NCBI GenBank assembly: GCA_031216915.1
Contig: CM062297.1
Coordinates: forward strand, 367,859,704 to 367,923,703
DNA length: 64,000 nt
Source: Pictodentalium vernedei
Taxonomy: Eukaryota > Mollusca > Scaphopoda > Dentaliida > Dentaliidae
Reading direction: 5' to 3'
This document shows positions 11,842-22,684 of the stretch, in pieces (the first letter of the stretch is position 1; the number at the start of each line of letters is the position of its first letter). Position numbers and translations under genes: made by a program. Below the pieces are notes generated by a model. It ran no database searches, had not been told where the DNA came from, and saw only the letters and a list, made by a program, of their open reading frames with translations.

Positions 11842-12073
11842 TTATTTATTTATTTATTTATTGGTGTTGAAGGTCACATACTTTTGCACAATGGCTAATC
11901 ATGACTACAACATGGAGATAAAGTCAAGGTCAGTCAATCTTTATACCCAATGCTGCTATTCTAGAGGACTCGCACCCCGAGCATTAGTGACTGGGCCCTA
12001 TTTTACCAGTGAAAAAGAGCTTGTTTACTTCAGTAAACAAGCACTGCTTCACTTCCCGGGGTTCCCGCAAGGG
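11842..12073 (-). mobile_element. Full-length short retroposon (RP) with 12-bp TSD
   Basis: A perfect 12-bp direct repeat 'tcaagattcaaa' flanks the copy (11830-11841 and 12074-12085). Read on minus, it begins with 'gcgggaaccccgggaagtga', includes a hairpin 'cttgtttactgaagtaaacaag', a B-box-like 'ggtgcgagtcc' (about 11974-11984), the tail 'gattagccattgtgcaaaag' and an AAATA repeat. The 5' end matches that of the copy at 34.46-34.70 kb, so this 232-bp length looks complete rather than truncated. It behaves like a SINE, possibly with a degenerate polymerase III promoter; a tRNA origin is not certain. Confidence 0.75.
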
Positions 12074-12289
12074 TCAAGATTCAAAATGCAATGATATAAA
12101 TAAAGTATTGTCCATACCTGTGCCAAAGGTATTAGTATAGTTGAGTTATACAAAAGGAAATGAGTGACATATGAAGCGATTGGTGGTAACCACCATTGCT
12201 GGCTCCTGACTTTGCTCCACACGTGTTTATTGTTTTGGAAACAAATGTGACGTGTCCCAACCCCCATGTGACCAAACATGGGGAATGCT

Positions 12290-12470
12290 ATTAAGTCTGT
12301 TATAGTAAAACAGTTCTTCTTCACTGGTATAATAGATCCGGTGACAAATGCCTGAGGTCACAAGTCCCCAAAAGAAGACAATATAATTATAGGAGACTGA
12401 CTGAACTCAGACTTTGTACTTGTTTGTCATCACTATAGCCAGAGATACTGAAAGTGACCCTTAAACCATA
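12290..12470 (+). repeat. RP-family related fragment
   Basis: This resembles positions 1-176: 'cactggtataatagatcc' here corresponds to 'tactggtaaaataggaccc' there, followed by 'aatgcctgaggtcac' and 'gatactgaaagtgac'. It lacks the AT-rich tail seen in complete copies. Confidence 0.45.
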
Positions 12471-12630
12471 ATAAACTAACAACCTATGTCTGTTAATTGC
12501 ATGTCCTTTGTCTTTTTTTTAAATTTGTGGCAAACAAGTGCAACTCCATGGGATGGCCAATCCCCCCCCCCCCAATGTGATGACAAAAAATGGTAATGTG
12601 ATTACAAGAAATTCTAAGTTCAACAAGGAC

Positions 12631-13080
12631 AATATCAAAGTTTGCTGCCTTGACATTGATATGACCTTGGATCAAAGTTACAACACACCTTTTAGTCATG
12701 AGCAATAATTGTACCAACTGTGAATAAGATCTGTCAATCATATAAAGTTATATGGACTGGACAATGGCTGTATAACAATATCAAAGTTTGCTTCTGTGAC
12801 CTTGATGATGTGACCTTGGATCAAAGTCACAACATATCTTTGAGTCATGAGCAATAATTGTACCAAATATAAATAAGATCTATCATTCATACAAAGTCAT
12901 ATGGACCAGACAAGGGCTGTATAACAATATCAAGGTTTTGCTGTCTGTGACCTTAACCTTGATATGACCTTGGATCAAAGTCGCGACACACCTTTGAGTC
13001 ATGAGCAGTAATTGTACCATGTATGACCACGATCTGCCAATTAGATCAAATTATATGGACCAGACAATGATAGTAAAATA
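12631..13080. repeat. ~147-bp tandem repeat, three units
   Basis: Units starting near 12631, 12777 and 12926 share 'aatatcaaagtttgct', 'gaccttggatcaaagt', 'gagtcatgagcaataattgt' and 'tatggaccagacaa'. The third copy is the most diverged. No coding potential. Confidence 0.85.
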
Positions 13081-13847
13081 TCAAAATTTTCTTACTGTTT
13101 CCTGATCAATAGGGGCCAGTGACCTTCACCTTGAGGATACAGACCTCATTATGACTGATGACGCACTGTCTAGGGACAATACATACAGTTACAAAGTTTT
13201 GTTAAAAGAAATTCAGAGGCTAAGAAATATTATGGCCCAGACAAACAAAATGTTGAGGACTGACGGACTGACAATGGACAACTTAGCATTAGAAAAGCTC
13301 TGTTGACATTTTGTCAGGCAGAGCTAAAAAATGATGAGGTGAGGGATCATAAGCTATATTTTGGAGTCAACAACTGAAGCAGGAGGCCCGCCAGTGGTGG
13401 CATCATTATAAAGCGGCTTAGTGTAAATTCAGTCATTTTGCATTGCTAAATGTACCTCATACATGTCAAATCCATCTTAAGGTACTACAAGAACTAGAAA
13501 AATGGGATGCATTGGTCATTTATTTTTTTGGTCTTATCACTCAGACTTGACAGCCATGTTGGATTTGCCAGAATGCTGGTTATTGCAAGGAACCTACCTA
13601 CAGTATCTAGTAATGATACCAGCAAACAAGAGCTATGCCTGGCATAATATGCTTGGTAGGCTTTTTCGAATTTTACATAACCAAGTCCTCCATTTCAAGG
13701 TGCAGTACCCCAGTCCTCCACAGCACAAAACAATGTTATCATCCGGAAAAAAAATGTTTACAGACAAATGAACAGACATTGTTTTACTCGTGAAATGCTT
13801 GAAGTTGAAAATGCTTGGAAGAGGTCCATACATCATGCCAAATTTGT
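13081..13847. other. No supported gene
   Basis: Mixed-composition sequence without repeats that I can match within the window. A 89-codon ORF at 13,502-13,771 (+) and its minus-strand shadow lack known motifs. Confidence 0.35.
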
Positions 13848-14300
13848 ATGGAACCCCAATTCAAACCTGACCTGTAGTCTGTAGTTTGGTATAATTGAGT
13901 CACATGCAAAATTTGGTTGAGGTAAAAAAAAAGCAGTGATAATAATAATTAACCAGAATGTTGACAGAAATAAGCCATTTGTAAGATGAAAAGGCACATA
14001 CATAACTCTTGTAGAAATCATAAGATCAAGCCCCAATTCGAACCTAACCTTCATTTTGATATAACCGAAGCACAAACCAAATTTGGTCCTGATCTATAAA
14101 TCCAAACTCAAGTTATCATCCAGAAACCAAATTGTTGATGAAAATGTGAAACTTCTAAGTTAAATAAGCCCATAACTCTTGTAAAAATCATCAGACCAAG
14201 CCCCAATTCGAACTTAACCTCATTTTGATATAACTGAGACACAAACCAAGTTTGGTGCTGATCTATAAATCCAAAATGAAGTTATCATGTGGAAATGGAA
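13848..14300. repeat. Degenerate ~172-bp tandem repeat, about three units
   Basis: The units share 'ccccaattcgaacctaacct', 'ttttgatataac.gag.cacaaacca' and 'cataactcttgtaaaaatca'; clear instances start near 13850, 14028 and 14200. The first is the most diverged. Confidence 0.75.
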
Positions 14301-14652
14301 ATGTTTATGGATGGATAGACAGACAGATCAATGACATAATACAACCATTTTTTCATGGATATGGCAGAAAACTGATTATCAAAAGGAACCTTCTTCTAGT
14401 CACCACTTGTCCACCACAAAAAATAGGATTCATGAGACATTTCATTTTCGAGTTATTGTGTGAACAAGCAAAAGCTAACAGGCAGACAGATGGAATGGCC
14501 ATGCCATACTTCGGACCGCTCCAGAGAGTGGTCATATAGACATAATAAAATTTGAATTGTGAATGGTGTAGAACTGATTTATGAGTTAGGGGGAGAAATA
14601 ATGATTTTGTCAACTGTAACTTGGTAAAAAGTTAAACAAAGTTGGAGGTTTC

Positions 14653-14814
14653 TGCAGAATTCCAAATTAAGAAAGAGAGACACCGAACCTGTCCAGATAA
14701 AAAGTTCATGGATTTTAACCTCTCAACACAGTGTGCAGAATTCCAAATTAAGAAAGAGAGACACCGAACCTATCCAGATAAAAAGTTCATGGATTTTAAC
14801 CTCTCAACACAGTG
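14653..14814. repeat. 81-bp tandem duplication
   Basis: Two adjacent, almost identical 81-bp copies (14653-14733 and 14734-14814) starting 'tgcagaattccaaattaaga'; they differ at one visible base ('ctgtcc' versus 'ctatcc'). The near-identity indicates a recent duplication. Confidence 0.93.
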
Positions 14815-14829
14815 TGCATTAGTTTGTGA

Positions 14830-15283
14830 GAGATGGATTATTTGACGGTGTGCATTAGTAATAGTTTGTGTGCAATGGAGAAACTGACAGTCAAAGAGTA
14901 ATCATAACAATGAATGACAATGTGATACAAGGGAATCAGTAACAATTTAATCCCACAGCCTTATTGGGCTTCAGGTTTAACTCCTGGATGCTGCTGGCAG
15001 ATATTCCTGCCCAGGATATAATATCCCTTGCCACTGAAATAGGTAAAATATCGCCATATTTAAAGACATTTCTCCCCTGTAAATTGATTGAACTTTTCAA
15101 CCAATGATTTCTTTAGATACATTTATAGGAATGCTTCATCAAATCTAGTCATGGCTGCTTCACAAGACTAGATCTGGTGAAAAATATTTTGAAAATACTC
15201 AGCAAGTTGGTTCAACTGTGACAAACCCTCTCTGCAAATGACAGTTTGATCTTGACCTGAATCATCTTCATTGTATCTTGTGG
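14830..15283. other. No supported gene
   Basis: No convincing ORF, repeat or structured RNA was seen between the 81-bp duplication and the SINE fragment at 15.28 kb. Confidence 0.35.
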
Positions 15284-15455
15284 AAGACACTTCATCCCAG
15301 TTTCCACAGTGGCGCTGTGTGCTAAGGCATAGGGCACAAGGATGGTACACTTGCCTTTAACTGATGTTACCCCTATGACAGTTACTAACCATTGTTTGAT
15401 GGTTCTCTCCAGGTACTTTGTCTTCCTCCACCCATAAAACTATCTGAAATGCAGT
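15284..15455 (+). repeat. SINE fragment lacking its tRNA head
   Basis: The SINE body is recognisable from 'gacacttcatcccag' through 'gctgtgtgctaaggca', 'tggtacacttgcctttaac' and 'tggttctctccaggtac' to 'cataaaact'. The tRNA-like promoter is missing upstream and no AT-rich tail follows, so it is a decayed piece of the family. Confidence 0.65.
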
Positions 15456-15545
15456 ACACGGAGAGCAGATTGTAACTAAATCACCAATGGAGTGGAGTTA
15501 TCACCCAAAGTACCACTTTCAAAGTCTCTACATATGGACCAAAAA

Positions 15546-15616
15546 CACAAGCAATGTTTCGGCCAATGGACCTCCAGGTTCAACCCGGAGGTCCATTGGC
15601 TGGAACTTTGCTTGTG
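15546..15616. repeat. 71-bp hairpin
   Basis: Outer arms 'cacaagcaa' and 'ttgcttgtg' and inner arms 'ccaatggacctcc' and 'ggaggtccattgg' pair around the loop 'aggttcaaccc'. The strong stem with a short loop suggests a foldback insertion or a structured transcript; nothing else identifies it. Confidence 0.75.
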
Positions 15617-15844
15617 CATATTATGCTTTGCAACAAATTTGCAATTATTGCATGGGTGGAATATCCACTCTATGGGTGAATTAGTGACAGTACACTCTCC
15701 ATGAAACTTTTCTTTGACACAAACCTGCGTCAAGCAAGAGTGTAAACAGATCGCCAAAGGTGATATTTTCTTTAAAATATCAGCCTCAATCATTTAACTT
15801 GACCAGATTTCATTTCATCATATATTGCTCTGTTACATTTGATT

Positions 15845-17318
15845 TGTAGCATTTTTAGGGTAAAAATGATGAAAAATAGTGTTAAATTTGTACTTCTTGT
15901 TGTATGTAAGCACTGGTAAGTGATCGACTTTCTGCATTGGTAATGTACGGCCGACCAATATCACCAATCGCTCTTACGTTGGTCGCTTTGGTCGTGACCC
16001 TTCCTTTTCATTGGTTGTTTATTTGTACCATTGGTCGCATGGTATATAAAGCGCCATTGGTCATTGGTTGGGGTCTTTTGCTCGTCAACAACCGCAGTTA
16101 CCGTATGCAGCAGACATCGGCGATAATCTCCACTAAACAAAGTAGTAATTTTATCAACACAGAAATTAAACCTGTAAAGGTACTTGCACACCGTAACTTG
16201 TAGATAATGAAGACTTACACTACCATTTTATACCTATGCTGATGAAGTGAAGCAACCTATACCGCATAATCAAGTAGTAATAATGAGGCAAGAGACAAGT
16301 AAAGTAGACATTTAACTTTGAGGTCAAGTTCGAAGACACGAAGTATTAACCCTGTCAGTTATGCATGCCGTTAATTACATTATACCTGAACATTACTGTC
16401 GTTAGTGATTAGAGACTGACTGCTTCATGACTGGAATGCAGAACCATAATCCTTATACCATTACGTGACCGCAAGTATGGCTCCGAAATTAATTATTTAG
16501 CTCTTGGTATCGGGGAACAACAATAGGGTTATTTTATCGAGAGAGGGTTTTAATGGTATTGGTAGTATGTGTCATCATTCTACAAAGTAATCCATTACAT
16601 GTATTGTAATACGTCCAACTGTTACATTGTTATTTTCTGATCAACTGTAAGTTACATATACCGGTATCACAGAACAACTTAATAAATTAATGTTACCTAT
16701 TTAACCCTTTCTTCGTAAATTTGTATCCTATTCCGCTTACTTCATGGCCAGGGCGTATTGTTGATTAAAACCAAGGATCCAGGTATGCAATGTAAATGGA
16801 AATCCACACAGTGGTTTTATTTGGTTGATGATTGAAAAGGTAGTTACCCCTGTTGTTCCTCACCGACTAGCACCTTTTGGCCTCATCCTAGGATCACCAG
16901 ATAGACCCTAGAACTGCCATAGCTCCTGGGAGTGGCTCCAGTCTTCATGACTATTTAGTGAGCTGGGGACGCAGCACATCACAGACTCATGAATACACAC
17001 CTGTTGAAGATTAATGTGTTGCCTAGTTAACCCTTCAAGAAGCAAGATAAAGCACAAGAATCAGAGTTATCACTGCAGCTGGGTTATGAATTAGCAGCTT
17101 TGACGGACAACTTAGTTAGAAGGTTAGAGAATTACAGAAAGAGAACTCACTATTCTTGTTAACGCAGCTAGTTGATATTAACCCTTGGAATCGGCTACAG
17201 TATTTCAATTACCATGTGACCTATTTAGCCTTGCAAATCGAGTTCACAGGCCACACTCTACCTACACTTTTATTGCTTGCTCGGCTTATTTATAGTGGCC
17301 CTACCCGAGTACGTTACA
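15845..17318 (+). repeat. 5' LTR of the Gypsy element
   Basis: Matches the 3' LTR over its whole length, from 'tgtagcatttttagggtaaa' to 'gagtacgttaca'. It lacks a segment of about 480 bp that is present in the 3' LTR (31252-31731); the join falls in 'actggtaag|tgatcg'. Small indels and substitutions separate the two LTRs, so the insertion is not brand new. Confidence 0.92.
15930..16050 (+). promoter_or_regulatory. LTR promoter: TATA box with a cluster of CCAAT/ATTGG boxes
   Basis: A TATA box 'tatataaa' lies at 16043-16050. In the preceding ~120 bp, 'attgg' or 'ccaat' occurs about five times, with more copies just downstream ('gccattggtcattggttgg'). CCAAT boxes bind NF-Y in animals, so the cluster looks like an RNA polymerase II core promoter of the retrotransposon. 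The same arrangement is repeated in the 3' LTR (TATA at 31854-31861). Confidence 0.7.
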
Positions 17319-17395
17319 CATTTTTGGTGGCGGAGGTAGGATCCATCTAAATCGAGTGATTGTACAGGTCAGGCTGTCCAAGGAGTAATTGCTTA

Positions 17396-19212
17396 ATGAT
17401 GCTTAGGTCTGGGAAGCAGGTAAACACATCCCCAACGGTCGTTGACAAAATGGAATTCCAATCTGAGCAAACTGAGCACTCAGTCGGAGTTCTACAAGAT
17501 GATGGTAATGTACTTCTGAATGGGATAAATAATTTTGATAGTGGAGACGATCAGGCAACAGGAGGAGCCAGAGCAATAAACCCCAGGGAAAATTTTGAAA
17601 CTCTTGTCTTTGCTTTAAAACAGTCCATTGATAACCTGACTGATGTGTCTGAGCACCTAATAAATGCAGACTACAATAACTGTAATAGTAGGTCAACACA
17701 CCAGATAAACAGCAATGACAGCAATCCTAGAGAAGAGAATAATGCATTGCTGGAAAGAGCAGAGGCTATCACTGAAGGAATGCAACAGTGAGTTGGATAT
17801 ACTAAGCCCAACATATATGATGGTAACAGTAACTGGACTGATTACCTGATGCATTTTGAGATGATGAAATTAAGGTGATGAAACTAGCAGCTAGCCTTAA
17901 TGGAGTGGCCAAAAGTATTTTGGTAGCCTTCAAACCACACCAAATGCGTGATTATCAGTTGCTTGTAGGAGCCATGGCTGCTAGGTTTGAGCCAACTAAT
18001 CAGAGTGATATGTATAGATCACAAATGAATTCTAGAATTAGAAAGAAAGATGAATCTCTACAAGACTTGGCTCAGGATATAAAGCGGCTCCTCAGGCTTG
18101 CTTATCCTACAGCAGCAAATGATGTGAGAGACGGCTTAGCTGATAAAGCATTTAGAGATGCATTGAATGGCCACGAAATGGAGTGGGCACTCTGTTGGGC
18201 TTCTTCTAACAACATTGATGAAACACTCAGCCTCGCCCTTAAATTTGAAGCGTTCAAAGTGAGCAGGTATAGAAGGAGTAAACTAAATGTTAGAATGCAA
18301 ACCTTGGCTGAGGAAAAAGACACTTCACTATCTTCACATACTAATGAGATACAGGCCCTAAAGGATACTGTTGATGGCCTTGTATGCACACTATCTGATA
18401 CCAAAATAGAAATGAGAGAATGCTACTATTGTAAAAAGAAAGGACATTTGAAGAGGGACTGCTGGAAGCGACATGCTGCAGCACTGCAGACTGGTGGGCC
18501 AAGTCCAATCTACAACAAGTTTTCTTCAGGTCACGCAGCCAGGAAACTTAATGCTTCTCAGAATAACCAACCCTGGGCAGGAAAACTGTTAGCTGCTGAG
18601 TCTCAGGGTCAAGTCTCAGCAGAAATGGAAGAAAAATTTAGACCCAAAAAATTTTTTGAAATGAGAGGATCACAGAATGAAGGACTGTTTATAAAATGTA
18701 GTGTATATGGAGTACCAGTTAACCGTTTGGTTGATACAGGAGCATCAATTACAGTTCTACACAGAAAGGTATATGAGAAAATACCAATAAGGATGAGACC
18801 AGTATTCACAACTCCAAATGGAAAATTAAGAATGGCAGATGGAGAATTGGTCACACCAGCAGGGGAAGTAAATCTACCATTAGAAATTTGTGGAAAAATA
18901 TATGATGCAAATATGATTGTAGCAGACATAGAGGCCCCAATCATTTCAGGTTTTGATTTTTTGAGCCAAAATGATTGTGAAATACATATTGGTAAAAACA
19001 AGCTTAATTTAAATGGCAAGTCTGTCCATGTTATTTACAGAAAAATATATGATGCAAATATGATTGTAGCAGACATAGAGGCCCCAATCATTTCAGATTT
19101 TGATTTTTTGAGCCAAAATGATTGTGAAATACATATTGGTAAAAACAAGCTTAATTTAAATGGCAAGTCTGTCCATGTTATTTACAGAGCCAGTTTAAGA
19201 CTGTTTATCGAA
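17396..19212 (+). pseudogene. gag: Gypsy gag-protease, broken
   Basis: Encodes the structural Gag polyprotein and aspartic protease. The likely start is the ATG at 17396. The frame hits a stop at 17789 and then shifts near 17865; the main frame resumes at 17875. Visible in order: a helical capsid-like region; a CCHC zinc knuckle 'CYYCKKKGHLKRDC' near 18421-18462 (nucleic-acid binding); and the protease motif 'RLVDTGASITVLH' near 18724-18762, with the catalytic DTG. The protease is followed by an in-frame 147-bp tandem duplication (18894-19187), after which the frame runs to a stop at 19213. Normally Gag would assemble into particles packaging element RNA. Confidence 0.9.
18894..19187 (+). repeat. 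147-bp in-frame tandem duplication in the protease region
   Basis: Two copies (18894-19040, 19041-19187) differ by one visible base that changes Gly to Asp. Each encodes 49 residues from 'KIYDANMIVADIEAPIIS' to 'VHVIYR'. The repeated part is the second half of the aspartic-protease fold, which includes the conserved 'ILGxDFL'-like segment ('ISGFDFLSQND'). Confidence 0.95.
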
Positions 19213-19213
19213 T

Positions 19214-21060
19214 AGTATTTACTGAGAATATAACAGTGCCACCATGCACTGAAATGCTTGCTCCTGTTAAATTTGATTCTGACACACCTTTTCAACAGTG
19301 TGCTTTAGTTGAAAATGGAAGTGCAAAACTAATGGAAAGAGGTATACTGGTAGCAAAAAGTTTGGTCAATCCAAACCAAGATATAATGCCATTAAGGATA
19401 ATTAATGTGATGAATGAGCCCCAGATAATATATAAGAAGACTTTTGCTGCCAGCTGTGAAACCCTTAATAATGATTACATCTACAGCACTTGCCATAATT
19501 TTGACAACATGTCTTCAATTGTCTGTAAAATAGGATCCACCAGTGAAACAGACAGAGTACAGGCACAGGACCAGACACTGCCCCATCATCTATGTACAAT
19601 CATAGACTCTATTGAGGATGACATTGGGGAAGAGAATAAAGAGGCTGTTAAGAAATTACTGGTGAAACATGTCAAGGTGTTTGCTAAGTCAAAAGATGAC
19701 ATGGGCAGGACAAACCTGATATATCACAGAACAAACACAGGTGATGCCCAACCAGTGAAATAGTCACAAGAAGGATATCTTTAACACAACACTATGAAGT
19801 CAGGGAAGAGTTGCAGCGGATGTTAGATACAGGTGTCATCAAACCCTCAAAATCCCCATGGGCCTCGCCTATTGTACTAGTCTGCAAGAAGAATATTCAT
19901 TGAGAATATGTATTGATTACCGAAAGCTCAATGAGCTGACGATCAAAGACTCATATCCCTTACCAAGGATTGATGACTCGCTTGATGCTTTGCGGGGGTC
20001 AAAATGGTTTTCCACCTTTGATCTCTAAAGTGGATTTTGGCAGTAGAAGTACAACCAGATGACAGGGAAAATACTGCATTCGTAACAACAAGCAGACTTT
20101 ATGAATTTACATGCATGCCTTTTGGATTATCATCGGCTACAGCAACTTTCCAAAGTCTGATGGAATTTATCCTAAATGGATTGCAATGGAGGACATGTCT
20201 ATTGTACATTGATGACATATTTATATTCTCCCCCACACTTGAAACTCACCTACAAAGACTTGATGATGTACTCACAAAAATTGAGGAAGCGGAGTTGAAA
20301 ATGGCTCTGAAGAAATGTCACCTCTTAAAAAAGAAAGTTTCATTTCTGGGACATTTAGTATCAGAACATGGAATAGAAGCTGACCCCACAAAGATTGACG
20401 CTGTGCAAAATTGGGCACAACCTGCATGTGTAAAAGATGTAAGACGTTTTCTGGGTACTTGCTCCTACTACCGTCGCTTTATAAAGGATTTTGCAAATAT
20501 AGCCAGACCATTGCACAAACTCACGGAAAAGAATAAACCATTTAATTGGGGGATAGAATGTCAAGAAGCTTTTTGCAAGCTTAAAACAGCTTTGACATTA
20601 AGCCCAATTCTGATTTATCCAGATATAAATAGAAAATTTTTACTCAACACAGATGCTAGTGGACATGGATTGGGAGCAGTGCTCTCTCAAACATACAAAG
20701 ACGGTGAACATGTTGTAGCCTATTTCAGCCGATCTTTGTCAAAAAGTGAAAAAACATATTGTATTACAAGAAAGGAGTTACTGGTGGTAGTATCATCAAT
20801 CAGACACTTCCACCACTATTTGTTTGGTGTTGAGTTCCTTGTAAGAACTGATCATGGAGCCTTGAGATGGTTGCGGCAGTTCAAGAATCCGGAAGGCCAA
20901 CTAGCCAGATGGCTAGAAGTCATAGATATGTATAATTTTAAAATACAGCATAGGGCTGGAAGACAGCATAACAATGCAGATGGCCTATTTATTTATTATT
21001 TATTGGTGTTTAAGGTCACATATTTCTGCACAATGGCTAATCATGACCACAGATGGCCTA
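19214..21060 (+). pseudogene. pol: Gypsy pol: reverse transcriptase and RNase H, broken
   Basis: The 5' part (19236-19763) is the pre-RT linker. The RT fingers (about 19800-20036) contain 'LRICIDYRKLNELTIKD' but are broken by a stop before 19800, a frameshift near 19895 and a stop at about 20027. The RT palm and thumb continue in an open frame from 20037, with the catalytic 'YIDDI' at 20205-20219 and 'FLGHLVSEHGIEADPTKI'. RNase H follows with 'LLNTDASGHGLGAVLSQ' near 20640 and 'RTDHGALRWL' near 20845. The RNase H end is cut by a 61-bp retroposon with its target duplication at 20977-21060. Intact, this enzyme copies element RNA into DNA in cytoplasmic particles. Confidence 0.93.
20976..21060 (-). 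mobile_element. 60-bp truncated RP retroposon inside pol, ~11-bp TSD
   Basis: The pol sequence 'cagatggccta' occurs before (20977-20987) and after (21050-21060) an insert of about 62 bp. The insert is the 3' tail of the RP family on the minus strand: 'ttggtgtttaaggtcacata', 'gcacaatggctaatcatgac', with the TTTA-rich end at the left. It is the shortest copy in the window and shows that the tail alone suffices for retrotransposition. It destroys the RNase H reading frame. Confidence 0.9.
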
Positions 21061-22620
21061 TCAAGGAGACCATGTCAGCAGTGTGATCACTGTGAAAGAC
21101 AAGAAACAAAAATTTCTGGAGATCTTAGAGATAAATGCACAGAAGAATTTGAGGTGGCTGCACTAAGCAGGCAGCCTACATCACAACAAGAGGGTGAAAA
21201 TGATATTGAAGAGTTACAGGAATCTTTGAATTGGATCCAGGGTAGAATTCACACAGAGATTAGAGATGTTCAGTTAAAATATGATTCGATTGCTCAGATA
21301 CTTAGAATGAAGGCGACTAGGAAAGATCGCCCTTCATGGGAGGAAATATCCCATTTTTGCAGTGAGCTAAAGGCTTACTGGGCTTTGTGGGAGCAGCTAA
21401 CCATAGATAATGGTGTGCTCTACAGGGAGTGGCATGTTGAAAATATGGACCACAGGATAAAGCGATTAGTTCTACCAGGTCGGGAGTAATATCGCTCTTG
21501 CATGGAGGGCTGGGAGGAGAGCACCTCGAGGTCACAAGGACCAGGGCAAGGTTACGTTGACGTTTTTATTGGTACCAGATGAGTGAAAACGTTGCTATGT
21601 ACATAGTTAGATGTCCAGAGTGTCAGTCTAGGAAAAGAGAAAAGACCTGTTCGAGGAAGCCGAGGTGAAATGAAACAATATCTTGTAGGCACGCCGTTGG
21701 AGCGAGTTGCAATAGATATTACAGGACCTTTACCCGAGACAGTGAGGGGTAATAAATATATACTGGTGATAAGTGACTATTTTACCAGGTGTGCAGAGGC
21801 CTATACTATGAAAAACCAAGAGACCAAGACTGTAACTGACATATTGATAAACGAGTTCATATGTAGATATGGAATTCCGAAACAAATACACACTGACCAA
21901 GAACGTCAATTTCAATCTGAACTGTTCCACAGATTATGTGACTCACTGAAAGTTGACAAAACTCGGACAACTGCCTACCATCCAATGAGTGATGGGCTTG
22001 TTGAGCGTCTCAACCGCTCTATAGGTGACATGTTGAGCAAGGTAGTGTCTAAAAGTCGGAGAGATTGGAACGTATATCTGTCTATGAGTATGCTAGCATA
22101 TAGATCAGCATTGCACGAGAATACAGGGTTCACGCCTTCAATGATGATGATGTGGCGAGAACCAACCCTTCCTATAGATCTTTTGTTTGGTAAACCTCCT
22201 GAGGAACTAGAGAATAGGGCAGCTGAAAAATCCTATTGTCAATATGTGGAAGAATTTGAGGGGAGGCTGGACAACGTGCATAACTTGGCAAGGGATAAAA
22301 TGGCTGCTGCCAGCAAGAAACAGAACTTTTACTATGATATAAAGGCAGATAAATTTAAATTTCAAGTGGGACAGGCAGTGTGGGTTCATTTTCCTATTAT
22401 TAGGAAAAGTAAATGTAAAAAGTTCACTAGAAACTACGAAGGACCATACATTGTAGTGGAGAGAATTTCAGATCTGTTGTACAAGGTTAAACGGGGACCT
22501 AACTCAATCCCAAGTGTAATTCATCGTAACAGAATGAAAGTTTACCAAGGGTATGTCAAAAGGTGGTTTAACCCAAATCCAGGACCAGAAACTGGGGCCA
22601 AGAAACTAGTAGCTAATTAA
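21061..22620 (+). pseudogene. int: Gypsy integrase with GPY-type module, broken near its zinc-binding domain
   Basis: Inserts retrotransposon DNA into the genome. After a linker (21061-21400), the N-terminal zinc-binding domain is split by a frameshift at about 21487-21670; its paired cysteines ('RCPECQSRKRE') lie near 21615-21647. The catalytic core (open from 21670) has the D,D,E triad in 'AIDITGPLP', 'IHTDQERQF' and 'DGLVERLNRS'. A GPY/F-type module 'TRNYEGPYIVVERIS' lies at about 22426-22470. The core and C-terminus (316 codons) are uninterrupted. Confidence 0.9.
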
Positions 22621-22684
22621 AGGGGTGGAAGACTGGTTCATCTTTAGCAAGGTTTTAAGTAGTGGTCATCATTTACATTTTCAG

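Noticed and set aside
15937-16203. 88-codon ORF, with a near-identical one at 31,748-31,990
   Set aside because: Both lie in the LTR promoter region and are similar only because the LTRs are; no start context, motif or conservation of frame beyond that.
17319-17345. Primer-binding site matched to a specific tRNA
   Set aside because: The sequence after the 5' LTR ('catttttggtggcggaggta') is in the right place, but I could not match it with confidence to a tRNA 3' end.
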